Positions 42,989 to 53,299 are shown, counted from the stretch's first letter. The stretch is 64,000 bases of DNA from Dysgonomonas sp. 25 (GCF_010501075.1 NZ_QVMN01000009.1:1-64000), one strand, 5' to 3'. Program-made: numbers and translations. The notes: generated by a model not told the origin, from the letters alone.

Positions 42989-45900
42989 ATGGGATATAAC
43001 AAAAAGAAACATTTGCAGGATAATATACTTGCAATAAAAGTATTATGTGAGTTACGGGCAACAAAGTTAGAGCCTACCGAAGAACAGCTCTCCACTTTGG
43101 AAAAATATTCAGGTTTCGGGGGCTTGAATTGTATATTGAAACCTTGCGAAAAGCCGGAAGATAAGCAAACGTGGACGAAAAGCGAGCAGTATCTGTTCGA
43201 TGATACAGTAGAACTATACCGTCAAATCCATAGATATTCCACTGATGAAGAGGAATATAAAAACAATGTGAGCAGCTTGAAGAGTTCAATCCTATCGGCA
43301 TTCTATACACCGCCGGAAATAACAAAGGTAATAGCTAAAGTATTTGATATATGCGGGCTGCAAGTCAGCCGGTTTCTCGACCCGTGTTGTGGAACCGGGG
43401 TTTTTTCCAGGGCTTTCGAGGAATACGCCAAAGAGTATATATGCTTTGAAAAGGATTTGATAACAGCAAGAATCGCGACATATCTGAATCCATATGCTTG
43501 TATCTATTCCGAGGGTTATGAAACAATAAAGCCGCATTTTAATAATTACTTCGACATAGTGGCATCCAATATCCCTTTCGGTAATTACAAAGTCTATGAT
43601 CCCCTGTTTAGTAGGGATGAGACAAAGCAAAAGTCATGTAATAAGATACATAACTATTTCTTTCTTAAAGCTACAGATAGCGTTCGTGAAGGCGGTATTA
43701 TTGCATTCATTACTTCACAGGGGGTAATGAACTCGCAGGAAAATAAACCTATCCGTGAGTGGCTGATGAATCGTTATAATTTGATATCAGCCATCCGCCT
43801 GCCCAATAACTTGTTTATCGATACAGAAGTCGGAAGCGATTTGATAATCCTGCAAAAAAATACAGCAAAGACTAAGCTCGGTAACAGAGAAATTGCTTTC
43901 CTCGATACACGCACATTAAGTAACGGCTGTACGATAAATAATTACTACAAAGGTTTCAGCCGTGTTGTACATACAAAGCTTATAGTCGATACAGACGGAT
44001 ATGGAAAACCCGGATTCAACTTTTATTACGAAGACAGTATCGAGAATCTTGCCGAAGATTTATTTTTTAAACTACAGAATGATTGCCTTGCTTTTATTGA
44101 TACAGATCTTTATAATAATAATTTACATGCATCAGTTCCGGTGGAAGAAATGGAAGAAGCAGAGGACGATGATACAGATAATGCTGTTGAGATAAACCTC
44201 TATGACCTTTTCGGTATTTCGGAAGAAGACCGAAGTCAAATCAAAGTAAAACAAAAAAACAGATCTGTCGATCTGTGTGTAGAAGAATCCGACATCTCGA
44301 TAACTACTATGGAAGATCCCCTGAAAACGATCCGGACAAGTAAAAATCCTTGTATCTATAAAGGAATGATGGAGGAATTTTATGACAAAGGAACCTTGAT
44401 TCAATATAAGGGACAAACCGGAATCCTTAGTATTCAAACCGAGATCAGGAAAGGGGAAGAAATAAAGACCAATATGTTCAATCCCATTGAGGTCACTCAT
44501 GAACAGTCTTTACGTATAAAGGATTATATCCTTCTTCGTGATGCTTATTACAAACTGTTTAATTACGAATATGAACAAAAATATGAAAGTCCCCATCTAC
44601 GCAAGGTATTAAACACACAATATGAAGAATTTGTAAGCAAGCGGGGTAATCTGAATAGTAAGGAGAATTACCGGCTGATCACTCTTGATGCACTGGGGCT
44701 GGACGTCCTGGCTCTTGAGTCTTTTGAGAACGGACATAAGAAACTCGCGGATATTTTTACAGAACCCGTATCGTTTCGACGGGATAATGAAATAAAAGCT
44801 CTAAGGGCAGACGAAGCATTAGCATCTTCGTTAAACCTGTATGGTTATCCGCATTTTCAACATATGATATCTGTTTCGGAAAAAACGCAGGAAGAGTTAT
44901 TAAGTGAACTGAAAGGTGTCTTGTATTACAATCCTCTTCTATTCCGATATGAGCTATCCACTCATTTAATATCGGGAAATGTATTAGTGAAGTCCGAAGC
45001 AATAGATGAATATATCAATGAAAATCCCGATGCACCGGATATAGAAGAAAGCAGGGAGTCATTACAGGTATTGAAAGACGCTATTCCCGAAGCTATCCCT
45101 TTTGCCGATTTGGATTTTAACTTCGGGGAGCGGTGGATACCTGAAAAATATTATAATGATTTCTGCTCCGGATTGTTGGCCACGAAAATACAAATAAACT
45201 ATTTCGTCGATCTGGATAATTTCAATATTATCTCCGATAACCGGGATACCATTGAAGTTACCGAAAAATATGCAGTCACACCGGTAGACAGCGATAAATT
45301 GGACGGCCTGAAATTACTGTCACATGCCTTGTTGAATACAATTCCCAAAATAACTAAAGGAACAGGCCAGTCCGATATTAATGGTAAGGAGATACGTGTC
45401 GCCGATACCGAAGCCATCCAGCAGGCTAATACCAAGATCGATGAAATACGTGCTTGCTTTGTCGATTGGTTACTCGACTTACCGGTTAATAAAAAGGAAG
45501 AATTAGCTGCGCTATATAACCGTAAGTTTAACTCCCGTGTTATTCCTAAATACGATGGAAAGTTTCAGACATTTCCCGGTTTGCAGTTGGAGTCATTGAA
45601 AATACCCAAACCATATGACAGCCAATATGATACAGTCTGGATGCTCAAATCGAATATGGGAGGAATCGTAGATCACGAGGTGGGAAGCGGTAAAACGCTG
45701 ACTATCTGTATGGCTGCCCATGAGATGAAACGTTTAAAAATGGTTGATAAGCCGCTTATAATCGGTAAGAAAGGAAACATTTTTGAGATAGCCAAGACCT
45801 ATGCAACCGTTTATCCCAATGACAGGATTCTATATCCGTCGGAAAAAGATTTTGAGAAGAAAAACCGGAAACAGTTATTTACCAAAATCAAGAACAATAA

Positions 45901-48163
45901 TTGGGATGTCATCATTATGACACACGACCAGTTCTTTAAGATCCCGCAATCGTTGGATATGCAATTTCAAATTCTGCAAAAAGAATTGGATTCCGTAGAA
46001 GAGAATCTGAAGGTCGCCGAAAGACTTTCCGGAAAAAATGCATCTACGGCTATGTTGAAAGGTCTGCAAAAAAGGCAAGAAAATCTGAAAGCAGCCTTGA
46101 GCCTGCTATTTGAAAAGATGGAGGCACGTCGTGATGAAGTAGTCGATTTTAAGACAATGGGTATAGACCATATCTTTATCGATGAGAGCCATGTCTTTAA
46201 GAATCTTCGTTTTGATACCCGCTATAGGAATGTAGCCGGATTGGGTGACCCTAAAGGCAGCCAACGTGCGTTAAATCTGCTCTATGCCATTCGGACAATA
46301 CAGGATAAGTTTGACCGAGATTTATGTACAACGTTCTTAAGTGGAACCACCATCAGTAATTCACTTGTAGAACTTTACCTGATATTCAAATACCTGCGTC
46401 CAAGAGCGATGGAGGCGCAAGGTATCCGTACTTTCGATGCCTGGGCAGCTGTATATGCTAAGAAGACCTCCGATTATGAATTTACGGTAACCGGAGAAAT
46501 CAAATCCAAAGAACGTTTCCGCTTTTTTAAGAATGTACCTGAACTTGCCAAGTTTTATAATGAAATCACCGATTACCGCAGGGCAGAAGATGTGAATATT
46601 GTCCGCCCAAAGAATAATATTATTCTCCATGCCGTAAAGCAAACACCCGAGCAAGCCCTATTTCAGCAGGATCTGATTGAGTTTGCCAAGACAGGTGACG
46701 GAGAATTAATCGGACGACCGGGAATGGATTATTCCAAGGCCCGTTCCGGAAAAATGCTTGTCGTTACCGATCTGGCACGTAAGGCTGCCATTGATATGCG
46801 GCTTATCGATCCTGAAAAATATAAAGACTATAGAGGTAGTAAAATACCGGAAGCCGCGAAAAAAATCACTGAATACTATTATAAGTATGACGAGTATAAG
46901 GGAACCCAATTCGTATTCTCGGATATCGGCACATATAAACCTGATAAATGGAATGTGTACAGTGAACTCAAGAAGATACTGGTAGAAGAATACCACCTGC
47001 CGGCCAATGAAATCCGTTTTATTCAGGAAGCAGTCACTACAAGACAGCGGGAGAAAATGATTGCAGATTTTCGCATCGGTAAGATACGGGTGTTGATAGG
47101 TCATACGGAGAGTTTAGGTACAGGAGTCGATGCTCCTCACAAATGTGTTGCCATACATAATATAAGCATGCCATGGACACCCAAAGACCTGGATCAGCGA
47201 GGAGGTCGAGGAGCGCGGAAAGGTAATGAAATAGCTCGTTTATATGCGAATAATGTGGTCGATAACTTTATGTATGCGGCAGAAGGCAGTCTGGATACCT
47301 ATATGTTTAATCTTTTACAGAATAAGCAAACATTTATTACACAGCTTAAGACCAACTCATTGGGTACACGTATCATTGATGAAGGAGCAATGGATTCGGA
47401 TGGAAATATGAACTATTCCGAATTTGTTGCTATCCTGTCAGGAAATAATGATTTACTGGAAAAAGCTAAGTTAGAAAGAAAGGTAATGGCATTGGAAAGT
47501 GAGCATCGGAGCTATAATAAGCAACTTGATATGACAGCTTCAAGGTTGAATTACATTACGAGAGAGCTAAACAGAGATAAAGAGCGTTTGGTTGGGATTA
47601 AGGAAGACTGGCGGATTATTGAAGAGAAGTTACCTATGAATGATGAAGGTATCCGTCCTAATCCGATCAGATTGAATAACTTCAATTATAATGATGATTT
47701 GCAAGCAATTGGAGAACGACTTATTGAAATAAACAAATATAAAAATACGCATGGATATTACGAGACTATCGGTTCATTGCTCCATTTCGAAATATTGGTC
47801 AAGACTGAAAAGTTGGATAATTATTCATTCAACCGCTTCTTTATTGAGGGGGCATGTAAATACTCTTACAACAGCGGACATTTGGCCGATACTCCCGGAT
47901 TGGCTGCATCCAACTTTATTCGGGCACTTGGACGTATACCGCGGCTGATAGAAAAATACGAGACTGATAACAGGGAGAAAGAAGTAGATATTGCAAAAAT
48001 GCAAGAGATCATAGATACTCCATGGCGCAAAGAATCTCAGTTGAAGGATATGAAAATTCAATTAGCCGCTTTGGAACGAAAAATAAAAAATGATTTGGGG
48101 GAAATAGGTAATTCTGAAACAATTAGCAGTAAAATCGAAGAAGAAATCATTGAAGTTGTTTAA
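42989..48163 (+). CDS. Large N6 methylase-SF2 helicase fusion
   Basis: A 1724-aa ICE protein. The N-terminal YSGFGGLN motif and methyltransferase domain have FLDPCCGTGVFSRAF near residue 130 and the catalytic ASNIPFGNY near 193. Then a long middle region, and a helicase with Walker A EVGSGKTLTICMAAHE near residue 896, DESHVFKNL (Walker B-like) near 1064, and a late RGGRGARKGNE motif. The C-terminus is coiled coil. Such proteins accompany TopB in Bacteroides elements. It may methylate and unwind incoming DNA and so guard it from restriction; this is inference. It is the gene directly behind leader copy D. Confidence 0.9.
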   Translation: MGYNKKKHLQDNILAIKVLCELRATKLEPTEEQLSTLEKYSGFGGLNCILKPCEKPEDKQTWTKSEQYLFDDTVELYRQIHRYSTDEEEYKNNVSSLKSSILSAFYTPPEITKVIAKVFDICGLQVSRFLDPCCGTGVFSRAFEEYAKEYICFEKDLITARIATYLNPYACIYSEGYETIKPHFNNYFDIVASNIPFGNYKVYDPLFSRDETKQKSCNKIHNYFFLKATDSVREGGIIAFITSQGVMNSQENKPIREWLMNRYNLISAIRLPNNLFIDTEVGSDLIILQKNTAKTKLGNREIAFLDTRTLSNGCTINNYYKGFSRVVHTKLIVDTDGYGKPGFNFYYEDSIENLAEDLFFKLQNDCLAFIDTDLYNNNLHASVPVEEMEEAEDDDTDNAVEINLYDLFGISEEDRSQIKVKQKNRSVDLCVEESDISITTMEDPLKTIRTSKNPCIYKGMMEEFYDKGTLIQYKGQTGILSIQTEIRKGEEIKTNMFNPIEVTHEQSLRIKDYILLRDAYYKLFNYEYEQKYESPHLRKVLNTQYEEFVSKRGNLNSKENYRLITLDALGLDVLALESFENGHKKLADIFTEPVSFRRDNEIKALRADEALASSLNLYGYPHFQHMISVSEKTQEELLSELKGVLYYNPLLFRYELSTHLISGNVLVKSEAIDEYINENPDAPDIEESRESLQVLKDAIPEAIPFADLDFNFGERWIPEKYYNDFCSGLLATKIQINYFVDLDNFNIISDNRDTIEVTEKYAVTPVDSDKLDGLKLLSHALLNTIPKITKGTGQSDINGKEIRVADTEAIQQANTKIDEIRACFVDWLLDLPVNKKEELAALYNRKFNSRVIPKYDGKFQTFPGLQLESLKIPKPYDSQYDTVWMLKSNMGGIVDHEVGSGKTLTICMAAHEMKRLKMVDKPLIIGKKGNIFEIAKTYATVYPNDRILYPSEKDFEKKNRKQLFTKIKNNNWDVIIMTHDQFFKIPQSLDMQFQILQKELDSVEENLKVAERLSGKNASTAMLKGLQKRQENLKAALSLLFEKMEARRDEVVDFKTMGIDHIFIDESHVFKNLRFDTRYRNVAGLGDPKGSQRALNLLYAIRTIQDKFDRDLCTTFLSGTTISNSLVELYLIFKYLRPRAMEAQGIRTFDAWAAVYAKKTSDYEFTVTGEIKSKERFRFFKNVPELAKFYNEITDYRRAEDVNIVRPKNNIILHAVKQTPEQALFQQDLIEFAKTGDGELIGRPGMDYSKARSGKMLVVTDLARKAAIDMRLIDPEKYKDYRGSKIPEAAKKITEYYYKYDEYKGTQFVFSDIGTYKPDKWNVYSELKKILVEEYHLPANEIRFIQEAVTTRQREKMIADFRIGKIRVLIGHTESLGTGVDAPHKCVAIHNISMPWTPKDLDQRGGRGARKGNEIARLYANNVVDNFMYAAEGSLDTYMFNLLQNKQTFITQLKTNSLGTRIIDEGAMDSDGNMNYSEFVAILSGNNDLLEKAKLERKVMALESEHRSYNKQLDMTASRLNYITRELNRDKERLVGIKEDWRIIEEKLPMNDEGIRPNPIRLNNFNYNDDLQAIGERLIEINKYKNTHGYYETIGSLLHFEILVKTEKLDNYSFNRFFIEGACKYSYNSGHLADTPGLAASNFIRALGRIPRLIEKYETDNREKEVDIAKMQEIIDTPWRKESQLKDMKIQLAALERKIKNDLGEIGNSETISSKIEEEIIEVV

Positions 48164-48190
48164 TATCCGGTTATTTCCCCGGCAAAGATA

Positions 48191-48310
48191 TGTAGTGTCT
48201 TTTCGTGATTGCAAGGTACGCCTGACGGACATTTAAGAAGAAATCTCCACCCATCGTTGTCACATCGGGTTGTATTTCTTCTTAAAACCTTGCATCCACA
48301 GGACACTACA
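48191..48310 (+). promoter_or_regulatory. Nested-stem leader element, copy E
   Basis: P1 is TGTAGTGTC (48191-48199) with 48302-48310, 9 bp perfect. P2 is TGCAAGGT (48210-48217) with 48287-48294. P3 is TTTAAGAAGAAAT (48232-48244) with 48274-48286, 13 bp perfect. The loop has ATCTCCACCC and CGGGTTGTAT. The next gene begins at 48377. This copy is the cleanest example. Confidence 0.8.
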
Positions 48311-48376
48311 CGTGTGTAGCCTGTAAATAACGGGATACTATGTTGGTGTCCTTAGTAATTAATTAATCTAAAAGAA

Positions 48377-48778
48377 ATGGAAATAACGACAAGAAAAAGC
48401 ACTGTAAGCAGGGAATTGGGTGAAGCAAACAGTATCCTGAATGTTTATTTTCCCCAAACTTCATTTCGAACTGAAACGAAGAAAGAAGGTAATTATACCT
48501 GTATTTTAATTAGTTATACAGACGGCGTATCGTCCCAGAGAGTTTATAATGCTCTGAAACGATTGGAAAGATACGCCCAGCCGGAAATTAATTCTGATGG
48601 TATACGCATTGAGATTCAACGAGAAATAAGTCCGGAAGTTCAAAAATTACTAATGAGTGAAATGAAAACAGTATTTAACATGAAAACAGCCCTCAAAATG
48701 TCTGATTATTTCCAACCGATAAAAGGGACTGTGGGTGATTATGTGAGATTAATATTTAAAATGAGGGATTTCAAATGA
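48377..48778 (+). CDS. Small ICE protein, possibly LPD29-like
   Basis: A 133-aa protein with LISYTDGVSSQRVYNALKRLERY, resembling the large polyvalent protein-associated domain LPD29. It is first of a long run of small genes behind leader copy E and overlaps the next gene by 4 bp (ATGA). The domain assignment is tentative and the function unknown. Confidence 0.65.
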   Translation: MEITTRKSTVSRELGEANSILNVYFPQTSFRTETKKEGNYTCILISYTDGVSSQRVYNALKRLERYAQPEINSDGIRIEIQREISPEVQKLLMSEMKTVFNMKTALKMSDYFQPIKGTVGDYVRLIFKMRDFK

Positions 48779-49275
48779 AAAAAGAAGAAATAGAGTTAGG
48801 AATGGTATTCACATTCGGAAATAATCCGGATATAGAATATGTTGTAGTCGGTTTGTATCCTGATGATGTATCGCTGGAACGTATCAACCAAAGAAGTGAG
48901 AATAATAACCGTCATGCTTCGGGATACGGTTGGTTCACATATGATTCGACAAAATATGTTCGAAAGATGAGTAAGAAAGAATTAGAAAAATATCAGACAA
49001 GCGACCCTGTATGTAATCTTGAAAATGGAATATATATAACTAAAAAGGATATTGTAAATATAGATTTAAAAACATTAGCAGATGATGGGGAAGTTATTGA
49101 TATTTCGCAAATCGATTGTGATAAGAATTCTTATGGAGATAACTTCTATTTAGAAATTACATTCAAACGTTTCGGATATGAAGACGATTTTACAGCTATA
49201 TTTTATGAAAATACAAAAATGGCTTGTATACATCTCTTTTGGAGACTATTGAAGAAAATAAATGTCAACCCCTAG
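48775..49275 (+). CDS. Hypothetical ICE protein
   Basis: A 166-aa soluble acidic protein (MKKEEIELGMVFTFGNNPDIEYVVVGLYP). The opening resembles small domains that follow a substrate or regulatory loop, but no family is recognised. Translationally coupled to the gene before it. Confidence 0.65.
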   Translation: MKKEEIELGMVFTFGNNPDIEYVVVGLYPDDVSLERINQRSENNNRHASGYGWFTYDSTKYVRKMSKKELEKYQTSDPVCNLENGIYITKKDIVNIDLKTLADDGEVIDISQIDCDKNSYGDNFYLEITFKRFGYEDDFTAIFYENTKMACIHLFWRLLKKINVNP

Positions 49276-49317
49276 TAGATATAGTGAAATGTCAATCATC
49301 GAATAAAAATTGGAACT

Positions 49318-49602
49318 ATGATAATCAAATGCGAAGAAAGATATAGAGAAGCGTTAGAACATGCTGCAAAGACAGGAGATAAAACATTACATGATTGTAT
49401 TGAACGCCTTAAACAGTGGGAAACAAACCAAGATTGTGAAATATTTCTATGTAAAGATTTCGCCCCATTCTCATTCTACTTTGAGATGTACGACCGGAAC
49501 AATAACCGTGTAATGAACGGAGGTGTACTCTATCATGGCACCCCCGACCAATCCCATGCAGTTACGTTCGATTCGACGAGGGGATGGCAAATTCACACTT
49601 AA
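49318..49602 (+). CDS. DUF4120 protein
   Basis: A 94-aa protein with the pattern of DUF4120: MIIKCEERYREALEHAAKTGD, LKQWETNQDCEIFL, GGVLYHGTPDQSHAVT and a C-terminal GWQIHT. DUF4120 proteins are common on Bacteroides conjugative elements; no function is known. Confidence 0.8.
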   Translation: MIIKCEERYREALEHAAKTGDKTLHDCIERLKQWETNQDCEIFLCKDFAPFSFYFEMYDRNNNRVMNGGVLYHGTPDQSHAVTFDSTRGWQIHT

Positions 49603-49640
49603 TTCTTTCATTATGAGTGATTCTAAATTTATAGGATGAA

Positions 49641-49865
49641 ATGAAAAAAAGAAAAGTCAAAACTAAGAAGTTGAGGGTACCTCAGTGGCAAGCGGGATTA
49701 TTTATCTCGCTTTTTTATTCTGACGGCGGAGATGGATATAGCCACCAGGATATAGAAAGTGTATGTGAGATAATTAATGAAGAACACTTGCTCTCATTAG
49801 TTGAGATATCCAATCCTGTAGACGGTGAATGTATTTGCACGTTTATAACAGAATATTCCCAATAG
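49641..49865 (+). CDS. Hypothetical ICE protein
   Basis: A 74-aa protein (MKKRKVKTKKLRVPQWQAGLF) with a basic start and an acidic second half. No family is recognised. It lies between the DUF4120 gene and another small gene, 6 bp before the latter's start, so it is probably part of the same operon. Confidence 0.6.
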   Translation: MKKRKVKTKKLRVPQWQAGLFISLFYSDGGDGYSHQDIESVCEIINEEHLLSLVEISNPVDGECICTFITEYSQ

Positions 49866-49871
49866 ATTATT

Positions 49872-50048
49872 ATGGTGAAACAAACAATATACCGGCAAAA
49901 CGGTTTTGAAGACCGCAATGACTATCTGCAATCATTAGCCGATGATTATGGTGTAAACGTCTATGTAATTTTCTCTTTGGCTGAGATAATAGGCGAATCG
50001 GAAGACTTTGACGAATTAATCAGCACACTGGAGATCTTACCTATCTAA
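49872..50048 (+). CDS. Small ICE protein, 58 aa
   Basis: An intact 58-codon frame, MVKQTIYRQNGFEDRNDYLQ through FDELISTLEILPI, starts 6 bp after the preceding stop. Small proteins of the same shape (basic start, YLxSLADDYG, acidic end) are frequent in Bacteroides conjugative elements. Function unknown. Confidence 0.65.
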   Translation: MVKQTIYRQNGFEDRNDYLQSLADDYGVNVYVIFSLAEIIGESEDFDELISTLEILPI

Positions 50049-50079
50049 GTGGAATAACAAGAAAAAACAAAAAAGAATT

Positions 50080-50709
50080 ATGAAACAATATAAATTGGAG
50101 TCCTCTGATCCGATAAGAGAGGAGAGAAAAGATATTGCCGAAAAATTGGCAAAAGCATTATATCATGTAAATGAGCCGGATGAAATTCTTATTGTCGCAT
50201 TAAGAGAAATAGCAGACTATTATGAAACACTGACAGGATTATATAGTGTTCAGACAATCGGTAAAGATGATATCCGCAATCAGGGTTTTAGTCCACATAC
50301 TCTGACTACGGAGCAGATGCGTGAGTTTGCCGGAAAAGTGACAGAGATAATTACTATCGATTCGCTTTGGGAAGCGGTAGACCGTGTGTCGGAGGAGTAT
50401 TTTGAATTGCCGAAACTTCGTTTAGAAATCGAGAGCCGGTATAATGACTTTGTAAAACAATATGGTCGCCCCCCTCTTTACGTTTCTGTATGCTTAGAGA
50501 ATAAGAGTTATGATAATCAGCCATGGAGAGAAACGCTTAAGCTTTCTTTAGATATAAAAGAGGGAGAAGATGATAAAATTTATATGTATTTCAACGGCTT
50601 TGAAGACATGAAAACATGGTTGTGGTCACTTGAAAATGATGAGATGAGTGATAATGTTTGGTGTTATGATTCACCACAGCATCAAATAGAGTTTTTCGAT
50701 GAATTGTAA
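50080..50709 (+). CDS. Hypothetical ICE protein
   Basis: A 209-aa soluble protein with no recognised family. The N-terminal 100 residues are helical (EERKDIAEKLAKALYHVNEP) and the C-terminal part looks mixed. It is in line with the other small genes of this cluster and read the same way. Confidence 0.65.
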   Translation: MKQYKLESSDPIREERKDIAEKLAKALYHVNEPDEILIVALREIADYYETLTGLYSVQTIGKDDIRNQGFSPHTLTTEQMREFAGKVTEIITIDSLWEAVDRVSEEYFELPKLRLEIESRYNDFVKQYGRPPLYVSVCLENKSYDNQPWRETLKLSLDIKEGEDDKIYMYFNGFEDMKTWLWSLENDEMSDNVWCYDSPQHQIEFFDEL

Positions 50710-50724
50710 TTAAAAAAAGACTTT

Positions 50725-50943
50725 ATGATATCAAACAATATATTCATTTTCATCTTACCTGTCAGTAATTTTTCCTTTGAAGAATCAATGAACCTTTCAT
50801 TTGAGGAACTGGAAAAGCTATGGGTAGATGATGAAATTATTAAATATACCCTTCCCAATTTTATGAAAGATATTAACGATAACCTTTTGGTTGATAATGT
50901 CAATAATTGGATAATAATGAAAGAAACAGTTTCTAATAATTAA
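50725..50943 (+). CDS. Hypothetical small protein
   Basis: A 72-aa acidic protein (MISNNIFIFILPVSNFSFEE). It lies 15 bp after the preceding gene and 12 bp before the next. The first 15 residues are hydrophobic but no membrane helix of full length is present. Function unknown. Confidence 0.55.
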   Translation: MISNNIFIFILPVSNFSFEESMNLSFEELEKLWVDDEIIKYTLPNFMKDINDNLLVDNVNNWIIMKETVSNN

Positions 50944-50955
50944 AAGGTAATGACT

Positions 50956-51378
50956 ATGAAAGTAATATGTACCAAATGTGGAAGCATGCAGGTCTTGTGT
51001 GAAGCATGGATTAACCCGAACGAGAGGGAGACAGAAAAAGCATTCGATCATTTTTCGGATGATAGTTTCAACTATGGTTATTGTATGTGTTGTGATGACT
51101 CTGCAATCCTTACAGATTGTGATAAAATAAGGGAGCGGATAGACAAAGAATATTATGCCTACAAAAAACTATCAAAAAAAGAACCTTATGCTGCACGTTG
51201 TGAAATAACCTATTGTAGTCCTAGAAACGGAACAGAAGAAGTTTTGATAAAAATTTCAGCAGATGAAAACGGCCATAAAAATTATTTCCCTTTCTGTGAG
51301 AATGTCAATGCTTTGAAAAAGCTTTGCGGAAAAAGCCGTGAGAGATTTATTGTTACGAATATATATTGCTTTGAATAA
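50956..51378 (+). CDS. Zinc-ribbon ICE protein
   Basis: A 140-aa protein. The start at 50956 (MKVICTKCGSMQVLCEAWIN) is chosen because the preceding in-frame ATG adds only two residues. CTKC near the N-terminus and CMCC further on suggest a zinc ribbon. It may bind nucleic acid. A terminator follows at 51407. Confidence 0.7.
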   Translation: MKVICTKCGSMQVLCEAWINPNERETEKAFDHFSDDSFNYGYCMCCDDSAILTDCDKIRERIDKEYYAYKKLSKKEPYAARCEITYCSPRNGTEEVLIKISADENGHKNYFPFCENVNALKKLCGKSRERFIVTNIYCFE

Positions 51379-51406
51379 CAGGGCAATTAAGAAATTAAAT
51401 TCAATA

Positions 51407-51439
51407 CTGTCAATATTTCAAAAGATATTGGCAGTTTTT
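51407..51439 (+). terminator. Rho-independent terminator
   Basis: A 10-bp stem CTGTCAATAT (51407-51416) with ATATTGGCAG (51425-51434), one wobble, followed by TTTTT. It ends the run of small genes that starts at 48377. Confidence 0.75.
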
Positions 51440-51453
51440 CATCGAGGGGCATT

Positions 51454-51954
51454 ATGACAACATCCCACAGTAATAATTATTACTACAAGAGCAAAGAGAG
51501 GCTACTGGAGGAATTTTTGGAGAAGATGAATCTTCCTGAAATTCTACTGAAAGCCAAAAAAACAATCGAATATCGTTGTAGTCATCCTGACTGGGATCGT
51601 CCGATAGTGATGTATGGGATTCGAAAAAAACATAAATGGATTAAGAAAAATGAAATTGCAGTAATAATTGATACAATGCCCTGGCAGGAGAGAGCAAGGA
51701 TGGCAGAGTCACACTGGTATACAATAATATATAAACGTCCGGCTACAGATTTAGAATGGCATGAGATGAAGATAAAGAATCCGATTAAACGCTATTGGAT
51801 ATGGTCTTATTTCATAAATAAAGAGTGGACGGTCGAAAAGATTATATCACATATTGTAAAAGATGATTCGATAGAATATAGATTGGATTGCAAGCCTCTG
51901 GTAAAAGCATTTGAAGGCTTTTATAGAAGAAAGTTTTCGATTGAAATCATTTAG
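51454..51954 (+). CDS. Hypothetical ICE protein
   Basis: A 166-aa basic protein rich in tryptophan and lysine (YRCSHPDWDRPIVMYGIRKK, RYWIWSYFINKEW). No family recognised. It is the first gene after the terminator at 51407 and is followed closely by the next gene. Confidence 0.6.
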   Translation: MTTSHSNNYYYKSKERLLEEFLEKMNLPEILLKAKKTIEYRCSHPDWDRPIVMYGIRKKHKWIKKNEIAVIIDTMPWQERARMAESHWYTIIYKRPATDLEWHEMKIKNPIKRYWIWSYFINKEWTVEKIISHIVKDDSIEYRLDCKPLVKAFEGFYRRKFSIEII

Positions 51955-51976
51955 TATTAACTATAAAAAGAGTATT

Positions 51977-52516
51977 ATGAAAATTGAATTAAGAAATGTA
52001 AGCTACAATGAGAGGTTATCGGAAGATAGCCATTGTTTTTCTGCGGATTTATTTGCAGACGGTAAAAAAATAGCATCCTGTTCTGATGGCGGACATGGAG
52101 GAATGACCAGGATATCACCCTATAAAGGGTGTGAAGAAGAGCTGCGTCAAATAGAAGAATACGCTAAATCATTGCCTCCTGTTATAGATCAACATTTTAA
52201 GTTAGAAATGGATTTAGAACTTCTGATCGGACAGCTGATGAATGATTACCTGTTTGAAAATAAAGTTCTAAAGAAATACCAAAATAGATGTGTTGTTTTG
52301 GGCTCGGATAAGACTAATCCCATGCTGCGATATTGGTATTTTTCAGGTACAAAAAAGAAGATCCCGATTACAGAAATGCTGCAAAATGATGAGGGTAAAA
52401 AGCTTTTGGCAGAAGTTATAAAAGAAGCGTTGTCAAATAATCAAACAATCTATAACACGAATATACCCGAGGAGGTGATAAAATCAATAGAGTTGGAATT
52501 GAAGCAATGTGAATAA
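51977..52516 (+). CDS. Hypothetical ICE/phage-type protein
   Basis: A 179-aa protein. The start MKIELRNVSYNERLSEDSHC at 51977 is chosen; the longer upstream frame overlaps the preceding gene by 44 bp without support. The motif DGGHGGMTRISPYKG looks like a conserved core. Proteins of this kind also occur in phages. Function unknown. Confidence 0.65.
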   Translation: MKIELRNVSYNERLSEDSHCFSADLFADGKKIASCSDGGHGGMTRISPYKGCEEELRQIEEYAKSLPPVIDQHFKLEMDLELLIGQLMNDYLFENKVLKKYQNRCVVLGSDKTNPMLRYWYFSGTKKKIPITEMLQNDEGKKLLAEVIKEALSNNQTIYNTNIPEEVIKSIELELKQCE

Positions 52517-52527
52517 ATCTTTCAGTT

Positions 52528-53283
52528 GTGATAGCTTCAAAACGCTTCTGTGCCAGCATTTCATTCGGAAAAGATAGCTTATGCATGTTATTTATGCTGA
52601 TTGAGAAAGGCTATCCATTGGATGAGGTGGTATTTTATAATACGGGGATGGATTTTGAAGCTATCTATTCCACCCGGGACAGGTTAATACCTTTTTTTAA
52701 AGAAAGAGGAATCAAGTTTACAGAGCTACATCCAGATAAACCTTTTCTGTGGCTAATGCTGGAGAAGCCAATAAGAAGCAGGGATACAGGCCTTATTCAT
52801 AAATATGGATATTCATGGTGTGGAGGTCCATGCCGATGGGGAACTGGAGAGAAACTCAGAGCATTAAAGAAGCATATCGGTCATAATTGGGATTATGTTG
52901 GTATTGCAGCCGATGAAACCCATCGTTTCGGGAAAGAGACGCGAGCCAATCGTATACTTCCGCTTGTCGAGTGGGGAATATCCGAAGCCGAGGCTCTCCA
53001 ATATTGTTATAATAAGGGATTTTTCTGGGAGGAAAACGGAATCCGGTTGTACGATATATTGGATAGAGTGAGTTGTTGGTGCTGTGGGAACAAAAATCTC
53101 AAAGAGTTATTTAATATCTATCGGTATCTGCCAACCTATTGGCAGCAGCTGAAAGAACTACAATCAAAAACTAACCGTCCATATCGTCGGCAATCTGGAA
53201 AATCTCTTTTTGATTTGGAAGAAGAATTTAGAAAATCAATAAAAGAAGATTCAATGATAAAGAAATCTGCTATTTTTGTCTGA
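52528..53283 (+). CDS. PAPS-reductase/ATP-pyrophosphatase-like protein
   Basis: A 251-aa protein with a GTG start. The SFGKDS motif (residues 12-17) is the ATP-pyrophosphatase P-loop of the PAPS reductase/DndC superfamily. WCGGPCRWGTG and CWCCGNKN add cysteines that may bind a metal. In host metabolism such enzymes reduce sulphate; on mobile elements similar proteins are linked to DNA or RNA modification. No other sulphur-transfer or dnd gene is nearby, so the substrate is unknown. Confidence 0.8.
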   Translation: MIASKRFCASISFGKDSLCMLFMLIEKGYPLDEVVFYNTGMDFEAIYSTRDRLIPFFKERGIKFTELHPDKPFLWLMLEKPIRSRDTGLIHKYGYSWCGGPCRWGTGEKLRALKKHIGHNWDYVGIAADETHRFGKETRANRILPLVEWGISEAEALQYCYNKGFFWEENGIRLYDILDRVSCWCCGNKNLKELFNIYRYLPTYWQQLKELQSKTNRPYRRQSGKSLFDLEEEFRKSIKEDSMIKKSAIFV

Positions 53284-53299
53284 AAATATATAAGTACAT

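Noticed and set aside
51911-51976. Longer start for the 179-aa gene
   Set aside because: It overlaps the preceding gene by 44 bp with no conserved residues.
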